Part shown: one piece after another, positions 1-10,563 of the stretch | How positions within the stretch are numbered: the stretch's first letter is position 1 | Layout of the letters: the number at the start of each line of letters is the position of its first letter | Made by a program: the position numbers and the translations under genes | Notes under the pieces: generated by a model | What the model saw: the letters and a program-made list of their open reading frames with translations, nothing else | The model's database searches: none | Told to the model about the DNA's origin: nothing | Assembly: GCA_026724425.1 (NCBI GenBank) | Contig: JAIUCV010000023.1 | Span: 3,348,001-3,412,000 of the forward strand | DNA from: Erythrophleum ivorense | Taxonomy: Eukaryota > Streptophyta > Magnoliopsida > Fabales > Fabaceae | Direction of reading: 5' to 3' | Length of the DNA: 64,000 nt

Positions 1-1306
1 ATAAAAAGCCCTAAGAACCAATATTAGAAATCTCTTAACTTAAGTGATGTCAAAAAGGCTAGTTCAGTCCTGATACTAAGAATAGCTCAGTAGTGCATTT
101 ATTATAACAATCAAGTATGGCATCATTAGCTGACATCTAGTTCACACCAATGATCAAATCAATATCAATGAAGGGCATACAAATCAAATCAAGTGTCTAT
201 AATAATGGTTAAACTAAACTATACAATTGAGACAAGTATGGGAGGTAATGGCTCTATTTCCTGTAGGGGTATACACATGCAAATTATCTGGTAAAGTATA
301 TATACTCAAACTTACCCTCCTAACACAGTCATAAGATATGAATGAATGACTAACACTTGAATCAAATAAAATATTCACAAGATAATCATTAATTTTAATA
401 GTAACTTGGATCAGATTTAGGGATCTGTTAGCCTCCTATTGTGTCAAGGCAAAAACTCTATCTTGGGTTTGTAGTCTAAATGCAAGAGCTACCTCCTTCT
501 GTTAGGAACAATCTCTAGCCATATGCTCATACTTATAACAAACATTTTGGCCTACATAATACAGCCTATCCTTTTGATTCCTACCACAGTAGCTATAGGC
601 CACTGGGTGGAACTACCTTTACCTAACTGAGTTAACTTCCTTTTATTTCTGCCTTTCCTGTTCCATAGCCCTTGCCACCTCTTTTATTGCTACTGCTGGC
701 TGTCTCTTCTTCTGTCAACCTCTTATTCTCTAAAGGAAGGGGTTTTGAAATTGGAATTACTTGTATTATTCTGAGGTTGCTTCTTTCTACCTTGCATACT
801 TCAACCAAGGCATTAAACTCTCTGATTCTCTGGGGCACTACTTGTCTCTGATCTTAAGTAACAACCCCTTCTCTAGCTTGTCTACTCTCTACCTCTCATC
901 ATCTTACTTTTAGAGATAGGAGGAGTATTTGGAGAGCTTAAGGAATTTAGCATCATACTGATCTATAGACATATTCTCTACTTGCCTCACTAGAATAAAT
1001 TCTGATTCTTTTTCATCCCGTACAGAGTTGGGAAAGTACTTCTCATAAAATTTTTGTAATATTGTCTCCCAGTTGATAAGGTTATTCTTGGACTTCAAGA
1101 TTAACTCTATGCTCTTCCACCAACAATCAACTTCCTTTTCTAACTAAAATATAGCCAACATTGCCTTCTACTTTGACGTGCACTCTATCATTCTAAAAAT
1201 CTTTTCCAAGTGCATAATCCAAGCCTCTACCTTCTCTAGTTTTAACTCACCATCAAATGTTGGAAACTCATACTTTCTAAACTATATGATTACTTGTCGG
1301 GTGGTG
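1..1306 (-). pseudogene. Decayed Ty3/gypsy gag-protease remnant (oldest element, 3' side)
   Basis: Reading the minus strand from 1306 down, short broken frames match the intact gag-pol at 10564-15111 in the same order. They are the gag core (about 1260-910, with AWIMHLEKIF-like and YFPNSVRDEKE-like stretches), a CCHC zinc knuckle near 546-510 whose second Cys is now Tyr, and a protease motif at about 372-317 in which the catalytic DSG reads DSS. Stop codons and frameshifts are frequent, so nothing functional is encoded. The gag N-terminus is missing here because a 5.7 kb insertion separates it; it resumes at 7002-7298. The element continues off the left edge of the window. The family relationship is secure from motif order; the exact clade of this old copy is not. 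Confidence 0.85.
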
Positions 1307-3190
1307 AGTTGTGTAACGACCTTAATTCTTAATTATCATAATTAGGTTTAATAGCATGATCAGTAGTCACAAATCAAGGTCTAATATCATTATGATTAAT
1401 TAAAAATAGGCGAAAGTAGGGAAAATTTGAACCTTGATATCATTAGGGTCATTTGCTAAACAACCACAGCTAATCAAGTCCACAAGGGATCATAATTATC
1501 ATGTAAGACTTTGGATTCATCTTGCTACTAATTTCAACTCACAAAAACCTCATATAAAGACTCCTAAGTCATTACACAATATTAACATAGTGAAATTCAA
1601 GGTTTCTAAGTCAAAAATAAGAGTTTGGGAACCTTCGCTACAGCTTAGACCTTACCCATCGTGGCTAAGTTAATTATTGGAACCTAAAAATTAAGTTTCG
1701 TATCTTGTGCCACGGCCTAAGATTTTCATGCCACAACAAAGTTGATCTCAGTTATCATCATGGCAAGTTAGACCTTTGACGCAGTGAGCCTATATAGCGT
1801 TGTGGCGGAAAGACACCCTAGAACCTACTGTAACAAATTTCTTGATTTACGTTGTGACGAAACTAGCTACTGGGACACTCCACCTGATTCTCTCAACTTG
1901 CACCATGGTAGAACATGTTACACCGCGACGAGGTTACCTTCTATTACCTTCCTTAGGAAACATTTTCATTTTATACTGCAGCGCTCCTTGCCTCTGCTTG
2001 ACACCTGGTTGTGGCTCAAGCCATTTTAGCCACAGCATAACCCTTTTCTGCACCATTTTTTTCCTAAGTTTCGTCCTATACACTCTTACTCTCTATCTAG
2101 CAACACTCTAAGGTTATTCTACCTTAATTTGTGAGACTCTAATAGCTTTTATCTACCTAGTTTATCTAACATACCAATCATTACCAATTTAAGACTTAGG
2201 GTTGATTCCTACTCATCAAACTATCATGCATCAATAAATTCATGAAGTTTTGATAACAATAAGATCTATAAGAAACTAATATTATCATTCATGGAGATAT
2301 AAAAACATGCTCTCAAGAGTTAAGTCACACATTCATACTAAGAAGGTTCTATATCATATATAAATAAATACATACACTATATACCAAATTTGTATAAGGC
2401 CTAACTCCCTATTAGATACATCATAGGTTAACAAAACACAAAATACCTACACTTGACAATATGATTACATGATGATAATGCTATACAAAAGAATAAAAAA
2501 AATTAGCATCTATCCAAAATTAGGTCCATCCAAGTGCAAAACTTCTTACACATGGTCTTAACTCATGGATGTTCATCTACTTGCTTCCCTTTATCCTTAC
2601 CTGAAAGACCTTCACCTGAAATAGTTTGCCCATGAAATGGGGTGAGATGCAAATCTTAATAACCAAAGGCAAATTCTATTCATATATTCTAATTTAATTG
2701 ACATATGTGCATAAAATCTTATAAACACCAGAAAATATACCAGTCACATTAGCAAATAAAATAATTAGGCTATCAGTGACTACTATCTCATACTAGCAAT
2801 CACACATCCACATGTTAAAAGCCAATAACACCGAGAGGGGCCCATCCAAGGCACCAACGCCCCAATGTGCACAACTCGGGCTCAGTGCATATGAGGATCT
2901 GATCATAACCCAGTGCCTGATCGAAGCACAATGCACGGGTGGCAGCTGCACCACAACTTCGCCATAGATTCATGAGGTCCAAACATAATATATCAAATAA
3001 CTAACCATTCATTATACATTTCAAAAACATTCATGTATAATAGATATAAAATTAAAGTAGACATATGCATGGAATTTAACATTAACCCCGATTACCTTAC
3101 TTAATTGAGCCACATTCTGCAACCAAAAGTATATCTCCAAACTTTAAAAGTCCTATATCAAATCAAAGCATATTCTTAAATGATAATTAC

Positions 3191-5967
3191 TGTAATACCG
3201 TATATTTCTAGCTCATTTTATACTATCTATATGCTTCATATCAAGTAACTCACAAAGAGACAAGGAAAAATAGTATTAAATAATGCATTTCTCAGTGTTG
3301 TATCGCGTATAAAAATTTCATTCGATGTCATGTGAACCATGTGTAACACCCCAAATTTAATTAAGGTATTAATCATGGATTAGGTTAATTAAGGATAATT
3401 AATATGGAATAATTAGGCAAGTTGTGTTAATAAAAATTTTAGATAGATAAATTATTAATATGAATTTGAGATGTAATTAGATTAGAAACCTTATCTAGGC
3501 CCAAATTAAAATTAAATAGGCCATAGTTAGAGACTAATGGAGGCCTAATGATTTTATGTGCAAACCCAACCTTTCAATGTGAGATTTGGCCCAAGAGAGA
3601 GCACCTAGTGATGGCCCAATCTGATTTAGTAAGATACTGGCCCAAGACCTAACTTACATAAATTCTTGTAATTGACCCAATATCCCTTATGTAGACCTTA
3701 ACTAAGTGGGCTCTTGAAAACTTGACCCAACCCAACTACAAGTTGAATTGTTGAAATTGGTCTAACAAATTAAAACTTTAGCCCAACAACTAGTGGGAGC
3801 CCAATAGGCCCTTGGGCTAATGGCTTAACCCATAACCCATTTAGAACCCAACTTAAAATCCTAAAAACCAGTTTAGCCACCCCCATTCTATAAAATCACA
3901 AGAAACAAAAGAGAAATTCAAAGGTCCAAAGGGGAGGCTAAGGTTCTTGACACATTTCTATCATTTCCCACTTCTAAAGTAAGATTTAGCCAAGGTAATA
4001 GTTATATAACTTAATCCTATCCTCTTCCTCTTCAATTTGACCTGATTGGCTTCTCATTTGGAGCATTTTCACCATACCCAGAATCTAAAATATGATTGTT
4101 TGGTATTTTCTTAGAGGATTTTCGGAGGTAGAGGCTCGGAGGGATATTGGGTAAGTGTAAACTTTCCATTCTAATGTATTTTCTGCTGGTTTAAGACCCC
4201 ATGGTTGATTTGTAGTATGGGTATTAATTCTGTATAAATTTGCTTAGGAATTAGGGTGATATATTGAAATTTCTGATAGAGGACATATTCAATCCGAATT
4301 TGGGGATTTGTAGTGGCTGGTAAATGTCCTCTAGGTAGCCATTAGTATTTTAATTCTCTGGGTACTTGTTGCTACTGTACATGATGATTTTTCACTAGAA
4401 AAGCTAGGTGACTTATAAGGCTCTTTTATGATTCCATAATGCATTTAATGAAACAACCTTAAGAAAATATTATGTTGGCTCCATTCTATCTATTTATTTA
4501 TGATTCTTGACTCCATTTAAACCTCTTGGAGTCATCACATAATCCATTCAAAAAGCCTAGCTAGGTGTTACTTCTTTGAGCCATAATATAGAACACATAA
4601 GGCCATCTTACTTTCTATGGCTTCTAAAATTTTTTCAAGGCTTCCTTTCACATTCTCTCATTACACATGATGTAAAACTAAGTTTAAAAGGAATTAAAAC
4701 ACTCCCTAGGTGCATGAATTCTCCTTGGCTGAAGTTATGCTTCCATAAGGCACCAATGGAGTTTCCTTACTTCCTTTGATGGGAGAAACATGTAGGAAGC
4801 TCTCTCGGTATCTTAGAAACTCATATATACTCTTAGACAACTTAAATTACTACTAGGAAGCTTCATCTTAGCCTAAGTGCAACTAAATCCCTAAATTTCA
4901 TAACTTACATTCTAAAGCTCTCTTTTCAATTCTAGTTGTATATTCTTAATCCTCACACTCCACAACTTTTGGTTCCATCAAGAACACATAAAGAAAAACC
5001 CTCCTCCTCACTTTCTATCTCTAGACCTAAGCTTAAATGGCTTGGAAACACAAGATTTTGCAAGTGTTTCAAGTGAAGTCTTACCTTAAAATAGAGCTCT
5101 TTTCGCGTAGATTATTTTTCACTGATTGATTTCTTAAAAAGAGTTCTTTTTTGGCTTGGGTTAGACCTAAATCTTTAAGTTTTCAAGAAAAGAAAACCAC
5201 CATTAGAGAGCTCTTAGAGAAAGGAATAACTTTCCTAACTAACCGGGATGGAACAGGGCTGTTTACTTACCTAAACAAAAGCTTAAACTTCTTCTTTCTC
5301 TCCCCTCTTGATGTCATGCCATTACTACCCATTTTTCTGCAAATGGAAGCTTGGAGAAGGTGATAAGATGTAATCTTACTTAAGAAGCCTCTTTTATAAT
5401 TTTTCAAAATGACTATTTTGCTCCTACACCCCTGTTTACTTCGTTTAGGCTCATTTTAACTCCTTTTTTAGAACCGTCTTTTTCATCATAAAATTTAGAT
5501 TCCCAATTAAATAAAATGCCTTTGGAATCACTCAAATCAGAGTTAAAACTTTCTTAAATGAATCAGTCAAAGTTCAAGTCAACTAATATTGGAAAACGTC
5601 CACCAGAGGGGTTTTAACTGTCCTAAGGTTTCCTATGATTTTTAGGGCCTCCGAGAACCCTGAAGAACTCAAAACTTTCATTTAAAAAGCTCTCCTGTAA
5701 GAATTCCAAAATTTTCTCAAAATTATAAAAATGCTATTATGTTTTGTAAATTTTTCGTAAGAAATTATTTTTTCATTCTACCTCTATTTTTCTTTCCCTC
5801 TGAGCTTGTGATTCTCATTTTTAGGAGTTTAGAATGCATCCTAAATTTTTTGGGACCTTAACTAAATCATTTCGGGGGATTTGCTTTTGTATCCGGTGAA
5901 TTTCATTCGTTTACAAATATTACGTTTCTCACGTTTTCTCTTATTTTGCAAAGAACCAGATGTTACA
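3191..5967 (-). mobile_element. Solo LTR of family 2, internally deleted
   Basis: The ends TGTAATACCG at 3191 and AGATGTTACA at 5967 match the outer ends of the 3.7 kb LTRs of the complete family 2 element at 23042 and 31637. A perfect 5-bp target duplication ATTAC flanks it (3186-3190 and 5968-5972). Only about 1.7 kb of family 2 LTR is left. The left 150 bp corresponds to about 23042-23193, and the sequence resumes near 4400 at the equivalent of about 25193. The missing 2 kb was lost together with most of a family 1 LTR that had inserted at 3342. Orientation follows the family 2 element, whose primer and polypurine sites place it on the minus strand. Confidence 0.88.
3342..4398 (+). mobile_element. 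5' part of a family 1 LTR, truncated
   Basis: It begins TGTAACACCCC at 3342 and follows the young LTR from 7518 to about 8560 with moderate divergence. Shared stretches include TTAAGGTATTAATCATGGAT and the 'agattcagccaaggtaatagttat' region near 3970. It stops near 4398, where family 2 LTR sequence resumes. The rest of this LTR and any element behind it are gone, and no matching target duplication is seen at the right junction, so a deletion removed the end. The right boundary is uncertain by about 20 bp. Confidence 0.75.
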
Positions 5968-7001
5968 ATTACAACATATACCAAATCCTACAAGATCCAA
6001 CCATTATAAGCTACCTAAAAAAACACTTACCCAACTACCAAGAGATTCTAATTTCAGATTTTGTCTCCCTTAGACCAAAAACATCAAAATATCACCCTAC
6101 ATTATGGGTATTTTCATATAGAAACAGAGTCCATATCACAAGTTAGCTATTGGGGTCTCTAACTAGTAGTAAATGCACCAAAATGAAGAGTTTATACTTA
6201 TCCAATATCCCTCCTAACCTCAACCTTTGAAAATCCTCTAAGAAAATACCAAATAAATACATTTCAGATTTTGGGTATGGTGAAAATGCTCTAAATGAAA
6301 AATCAGTCAGGTCAAATTAAAGAGGATTAAATTATATAACACTCACCTTGGCTAATTTTGGCTCTAAAAGTGAGAAATGATGGATTTCTTGCTAAGAACC
6401 CTAACATCTCTCCAAACATCTGAAAATTGTTTCTTGTGTTTCTTATGTGTCTTGTTTCTGTAGAATTAGTAGAAGGGACTGGATATATTTAGGGTTTGGA
6501 TAGATTTAAGCTAACCCAAAGGCCTAAATTCCAAGTGAGTTTCATATTTATGCTTGTTGGGCCATGAATTCTAAGATTTTAGTATGGTTTTGGGTTCCTA
6601 ACTTACTAAACCAGATTGGGTCATTGCTTAGATGGTCTCTCTAAGGCTAAGTCTTATAATAAGAAGTTGGGTCTGCAGAATTTTAATTGGGTTAGGCCAA
6701 ATTTCAAGAGTTAATCTAATTTGGGTCTACATAATGAATGTTAGACTAACTATAAGAGTTTATATAAATTTGGTCTGCACCTAAAATTATTATGCCTTTA
6801 TTAGTCTTTATTTATAACCTACTTAAATTAATTATGGGCCTAAATTAAGTCTAACCCAATTGAATCTTAAACCTACATTAATCATTTATTTCTTCATAAA
6901 CTCCTATTCACATAACTTGTCCAATTATTCTATAATAATTATTCTTAATTAGTCTAAATCCACGATTAATACCTTAATTAATTTTGGGGTGTTACAAGTT
7001 G

Positions 7002-7460
7002 AGACTGGGTAGGAGGTGTCTGAACTAGTGTAATCTAAGAATTATGTGGGTTCTATAGGATGTGGCTTGAGGGATTTGCCTTAGAGTTCTCAGGATGATT
7101 TGGGTATGGTGGTTGAGAAGGATTAGGCCTCTAATTCTTTCTTTCAACTAACTTTTTTTGTAACTGCATAATAACTTCTGGTTGTTACTGCATCATTGCC
7201 TGTACTTGATCTAGATGAGCCATAATATACTACAAAACTCCTACAATAGGATCTATGGGTTTTGCTCTAGCTAGCCTTCCTTTCCTGATATTCACCATCT
7301 TATCCGAAATAATTCAAACATATTTCAATATAAAACGTACACATATACCACACTTTAACACCTAAAATTCCCAATACAAGTCATTACATAACATAAAATC
7401 CCTATCCTCAAGTCATATCCATTACTAGAATGTTTGAATCATTGCTTTGATGCCAACTAA
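7002..7460 (-). pseudogene. Decayed gag N-terminus and primer-binding site of the oldest Ty3 element
   Basis: Minus-strand gag start near 7298 (ATG after a short leader), followed downward by a Gln-rich, coiled-coil-like stretch comparable to residues 1-100 of the intact gag at 10564. Several stops interrupt it. The rest of this gag is at 1-1306, displaced by the solo LTR at 1312-6996. At 7444-7455 the reverse complement reads TGGCATCAAAGC, two changes from the TGGTATCAGAGC primer site used by the young element, and it is followed by the leader. This fixes the orientation and the position of the old 5' LTR at 7461. Confidence 0.8.
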
Positions 7461-7517
7461 TGTCATACCCAACTTCATTTACATTTTATATCAATTTCAA
7501 GCTTTAGCAACCAATTT
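7461..7517 (-). repeat. Edge of the oldest element's 5' LTR, interrupted at 7518
   Basis: TGTCATACCC at 7461, five bases outside the old primer site, is the inner end of the old LTR on the minus strand. Only 57 bp remain before the young family 1 array begins at TG 7518. I could not find the rest of this LTR after the array. Confidence 0.55.
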
Positions 7518-8743
7518 TGTAACACCCCATAATTAATTAAGGTATTAATCATGGATTAGAATTAATTAAGAGTAATTAATATGGGCTCATTAGGCAAGTT
7601 AAGTGAATGGAGACTTTAGAGAGATAAATTATTAATATGAGTTTGAGATTTAATTGGGATAGAAATTCTATCTAGGCCTAAATTAATAGAGCATGAGAAA
7701 AGGTTAATGGAGGCCCAATGGATTATGTGCAAACCTAACATAATTTAGTGTGATAGAGGCCCAAGATTTACTTTGTATAGACTCTTCTAAGTGGCCCAAT
7801 AATCCTTGTGCAGACCTAAAACTCTTGAGCTCTTCAAACTTGGCCCAAACCTAGTTAAATTTCAGCAACTTAAGTGTAAAAACTGGCCCAGTAAATTCTG
7901 CAGCCCAACACTCCAAAAACTGGCCCAATAAGCTAAAATCTGAAGCCCAAGTGGAGATGGATCTTGGAGCAGCCCATGACCCATACTTGACCCAACTTAA
8001 ACCCTAATACCCCACCCACTTACTCACTTGCTGAAACATAAGATTCAAGAGGCAAAATCGGAGGTGGAGAAGGAGGCTAGGGTTTGGGACCAAATTTCTG
8101 CATTTTCTCATACTTAGAGCAAGATTCAGCCAAGGTAATAGTTATACAACTTAATCCCCTCATCTTTCTCCTTAATTTGGTCCGATTAGTTTTTCATTTG
8201 GAGCATTTTCATCCTACCCAAAATCTGAAATGTGAGTGTTTGGGGATTTTCTTGATGAAATTCGTAGGTTGGGATTAAGGCTGACTTTGAGTGAGTTTAG
8301 ACCCTCCATTTTGATGCTTTAATGGTTAATTTGAGACCCCTATAGCTAATTTATAAAATGGGTATTAATTATGTACGAATTTGCTTAGGATTTTGGGTGG
8401 AATATTGAATTTTCTGGTGGAGGAAACTTAAATCCGAAATTGGGACTTGTTGTGGCTGGGTAAATGATTCTTGGGTAGTCATTAGCATTTTAAATTCCTT
8501 GGGTACTGATTATGAATTATTAATGATGAATTAGAGTAGTAATTATGTGATGTTGTGGTTATAGGAGGAATTCTGCACCATTGGTGATTGTTACAAGTGT
8601 CTACAAGTGAGGTAACCGGGTTTATATCAATTCCATGTATATATTTGATTTAGTTTCATATGATGCTGTATATGATTGATTGAAAATGTTGAATGAATTG
8701 ATTGGCTATCTGTTATATTGTATTGGACCTTGTGAGTCCATGG

Positions 8744-8880
8744 TGGAGCTGTGGTGCGGCTGCCACCCGTGCATGTGCTATGATCAAGCACCGGGTTATG
8801 ATCAAACCCAGATGCACTGAGCCCCGGTTGTGCTCAATAGGGAGTAGGTGCCGTGGACGGACCTCTCCGGTGTTAATGGC
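8744..8880 (+). promoter_or_regulatory. Conserved GC-rich LTR core (function unknown)
   Basis: This segment is richer in G+C than the surrounding LTR and contains a repeated GATCAA...GGGTTATGATCAAACC pattern. The reverse complement of 2826-2965 in the old solo LTR matches it at roughly four bases in five by eye (for example CTGCCACCCGTGCAT and GGGTTATGATCA), while flanking LTR sequence is less conserved. It is repeated at 16383-16519 in the second LTR. Conservation in non-coding LTR DNA suggests a functional core such as a promoter or a structured leader. That role is inferred, and no TATA box position was established. Confidence 0.5.
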
Positions 8881-9693
8881 CTTTAACATGTGATAATATG
8901 ATTGCTAGTATGGGATAGTAATCATGATAGCCTAATTGTTTCATTTGCTGTTATAATGGAGGTGATTCTGATGTTGATTTTGATTTATGCATATATGGTA
9001 ATTAAACTGAATATGTAATGGAATTGCCTTGGTTACTGAGATTTATATCTCACCCCGTTTTATGGGATTAATATTTCAGGTGAAAGTTCTTCGGGTAAGG
9101 ATAAGGGTAAGCAAGTGGATGAACATCCATGAGCTGAGGCTGGGTGTGGGGAGCTACACTTGGTCTGGGTATAATAGGATAGATGCAATTTTTGTTATTA
9201 GTTTACCTAGCATCATCATGTAATCATATTGCCAAGTGTAGGCGTTTATATTTTGCTTGATTGAAATGTAACCGTTAAGGATTTAGAGCACATCATAGTG
9301 GAATATCAATGTATGAACTTATAGCATTATATATATGTATGTAGTTCTGCTGAAATTGTGATATGGATCACCTTATGGGAATTGTAGACATATGATGTCT
9401 TAGAGGTAAGCTATTGTTGAATGGAATATCTATGGAATGTGCATGGGATGTAAATTGTTGCTAATGCATGTGTTCTTGCTGCCATTTATTTATGAATTTG
9501 TTGGTATGAGTTAGTGGAACAAGTAGGAAGTGACATTTGAGTTTCACAAGGGCAATGATAGATTAGTTGGGTAATTAAGGTACATAATTACCACTAAAGT
9601 TGCATAAATTAAGGTAGAATGGCCCTAGAGTGATATTGGAGGGAAATTGGAGAGCATGAGATGAAATCTTGAGAGTTGTAGGCACAGAAGGGA

Positions 9694-10010
9694 ATTGGCC
9701 GCGGCCAATATTTAATTGGCCTAGGCCAATTCATAACAGAGAAGAATTGGCCGCGGCCAACATTTAATTGGCCTCGGCCAAATGTGGCGAACCTGCCAGG
9801 AAAGAAAACAGAGAGCAATTGGCCGCGGCGAATGGTGACGTTAGCCGCGGCTAAGCCTGAGAGGCAAATTTGGGGGTGTTCCAGAGGGTATTTGGCCGCG
9901 GCGAAAGGGGTATTTGGCCGCGGCGAAATGTGAAAAAAATTGTGAAAGCGTCAGGAGTTGAACCGAGGGTAATTGGCCGCGGCGCGAGTGAATTTAGCCG
10001 CGGCGAAAGT
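9694..10010 (+). repeat. CpG palindrome block: repeated GCCGCGGC motifs in the LTR
   Basis: Within about 315 bp there are eight GCCGCGGC cores (near 9697, 9749, 9821, 9843, 9894, 9916, 9977 and 10000) plus two variants with CCTAGG and CCTCGG centres (near 9718 and 9769). The first is a 16-bp perfect palindrome, ATTGGCCGCGGCCAAT (9694-9709). Spacing is irregular (about 20-70 bp), and flanks alternate between TTGGCC..., TTAGCC... and ...GGCGAA forms. The block is a local CpG island in an AT-rich LTR. The identical block in the second LTR is at 17333-17649. Role unknown; protein-binding or methylation-related sites are possible. Confidence 0.9.
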
Positions 10011-10338
10011 GCTCTATTTCTCATATTCACCTAGAAAACTTAGTTTCTCTTAAGGTAATGCTAAGGAATGATTTAGAAACACTTGTAGGAGAATTTTATG
10101 AGTTGGAAATGATGGATGAGAGTATCAAAGGCTCCTCATTAATAATCAAATTTACTCACGCGTTCGAATAATTGTGGTTGTCTAGCTAATGACCCTAGCA
10201 ACATTAAGGTTTCAAATTTCCTCACTTGTTCCCGATGTCCCGATGTAATTAATTTTAATGACTTCAAGCCTTGGTATATGATTATTAATCATGTACTTAA
10301 CCTTAATTACTATAATTGGAAGTTAGGGTCGTCACAGT

Positions 10339-10350
10339 TGGTATCAGAGC
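10339..10350 (+). other. Primer-binding site (initiator-Met tRNA type)
   Basis: TGGTATCAGAGC, complementary to the 3' end of plant initiator-Met tRNA, lies two bases after the LTR end at 10336. This is where minus-strand DNA synthesis of the element would start. The second unit has the same site at 17978-17989. Confidence 0.93.
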
Positions 10351-10563
10351 AATGGTTCAGGCAAATGTGTTTGATTTACTACTTTGTGGTTAGGAAACTT
10401 GGCAATCATGATGCATGCATGATAGGAATAGGAACATTGCGACCTTATGATAACCCTCATACTTATACATATACCTGCCATGGGTGGAGTTTTGTATTAT
10501 TGCCTTGGGCTGTAGCTTAATGGAGGATGCTTGTGGTTGTGCTTGTAGCATTGCAGAGCTAAG

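Larger units (their letters stand above)
1312..6996 (-). mobile_element. Solo LTR of family 1, reverse orientation, carrying a nested insertion
   Basis: The ends are TGTAACGACC at 1312 and GGGGTGTTACA at 6996, flanked by a perfect 5-bp target duplication AGTTG (1307-1311 and 6997-7001). The reverse complement of both ends aligns with the young LTR at 7518-10336: the 6996 side matches its start (TGTAACACCCC, then AATTAATTAAGG), and the 1312 side matches its 3' end. The 2820-2970 stretch matches the GC-rich LTR core at 8744-8880. After removing the nested solo LTR (3191-5967) and one copy of its target duplication, about 2.9 kb remains, close to the 2819 bp of the young LTR. It therefore looks like a solo LTR left by LTR-LTR recombination after insertion into the gag of the older element. 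No coding capacity. Confidence 0.9.
7518..10336 (+). repeat. Family 1 long terminal repeat, copy 1 (2819 bp)
   Basis: Starts TGTAACACCCC and ends GGGTCGTCACA, giving the canonical TG...CA termini, directly followed by the primer-binding site. The five bases before it are AATTT. Two parts stand out: a GC-rich conserved core at 8744-8880 and a CpG-rich palindrome block at 9694-10010. Several short open frames occur, but they are identical in both LTR copies, unrelated to known proteins as far as I can tell, and not considered genes. At 2.8 kb it is long, as is common for Tekay/Del-type chromoviruses. Confidence 0.95.

Noticed and set aside
8084..9223. Short open frames inside the family 1 LTR (also at 15723-16862)
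   Set aside because: They are identical in both units only because the LTR is duplicated, lack domains, and lie in non-coding LTR sequence.
9609..9818. Minus-strand 69-codon frame over the palindrome block
   Set aside because: The frame is created by the repeated GGCCGCGGCC motifs and has no independent support.
9694..10010. Possible CRISPR-like or satellite array
   Set aside because: Spacing is irregular, the motif is only 8-16 bp, and the host is a plant LTR.
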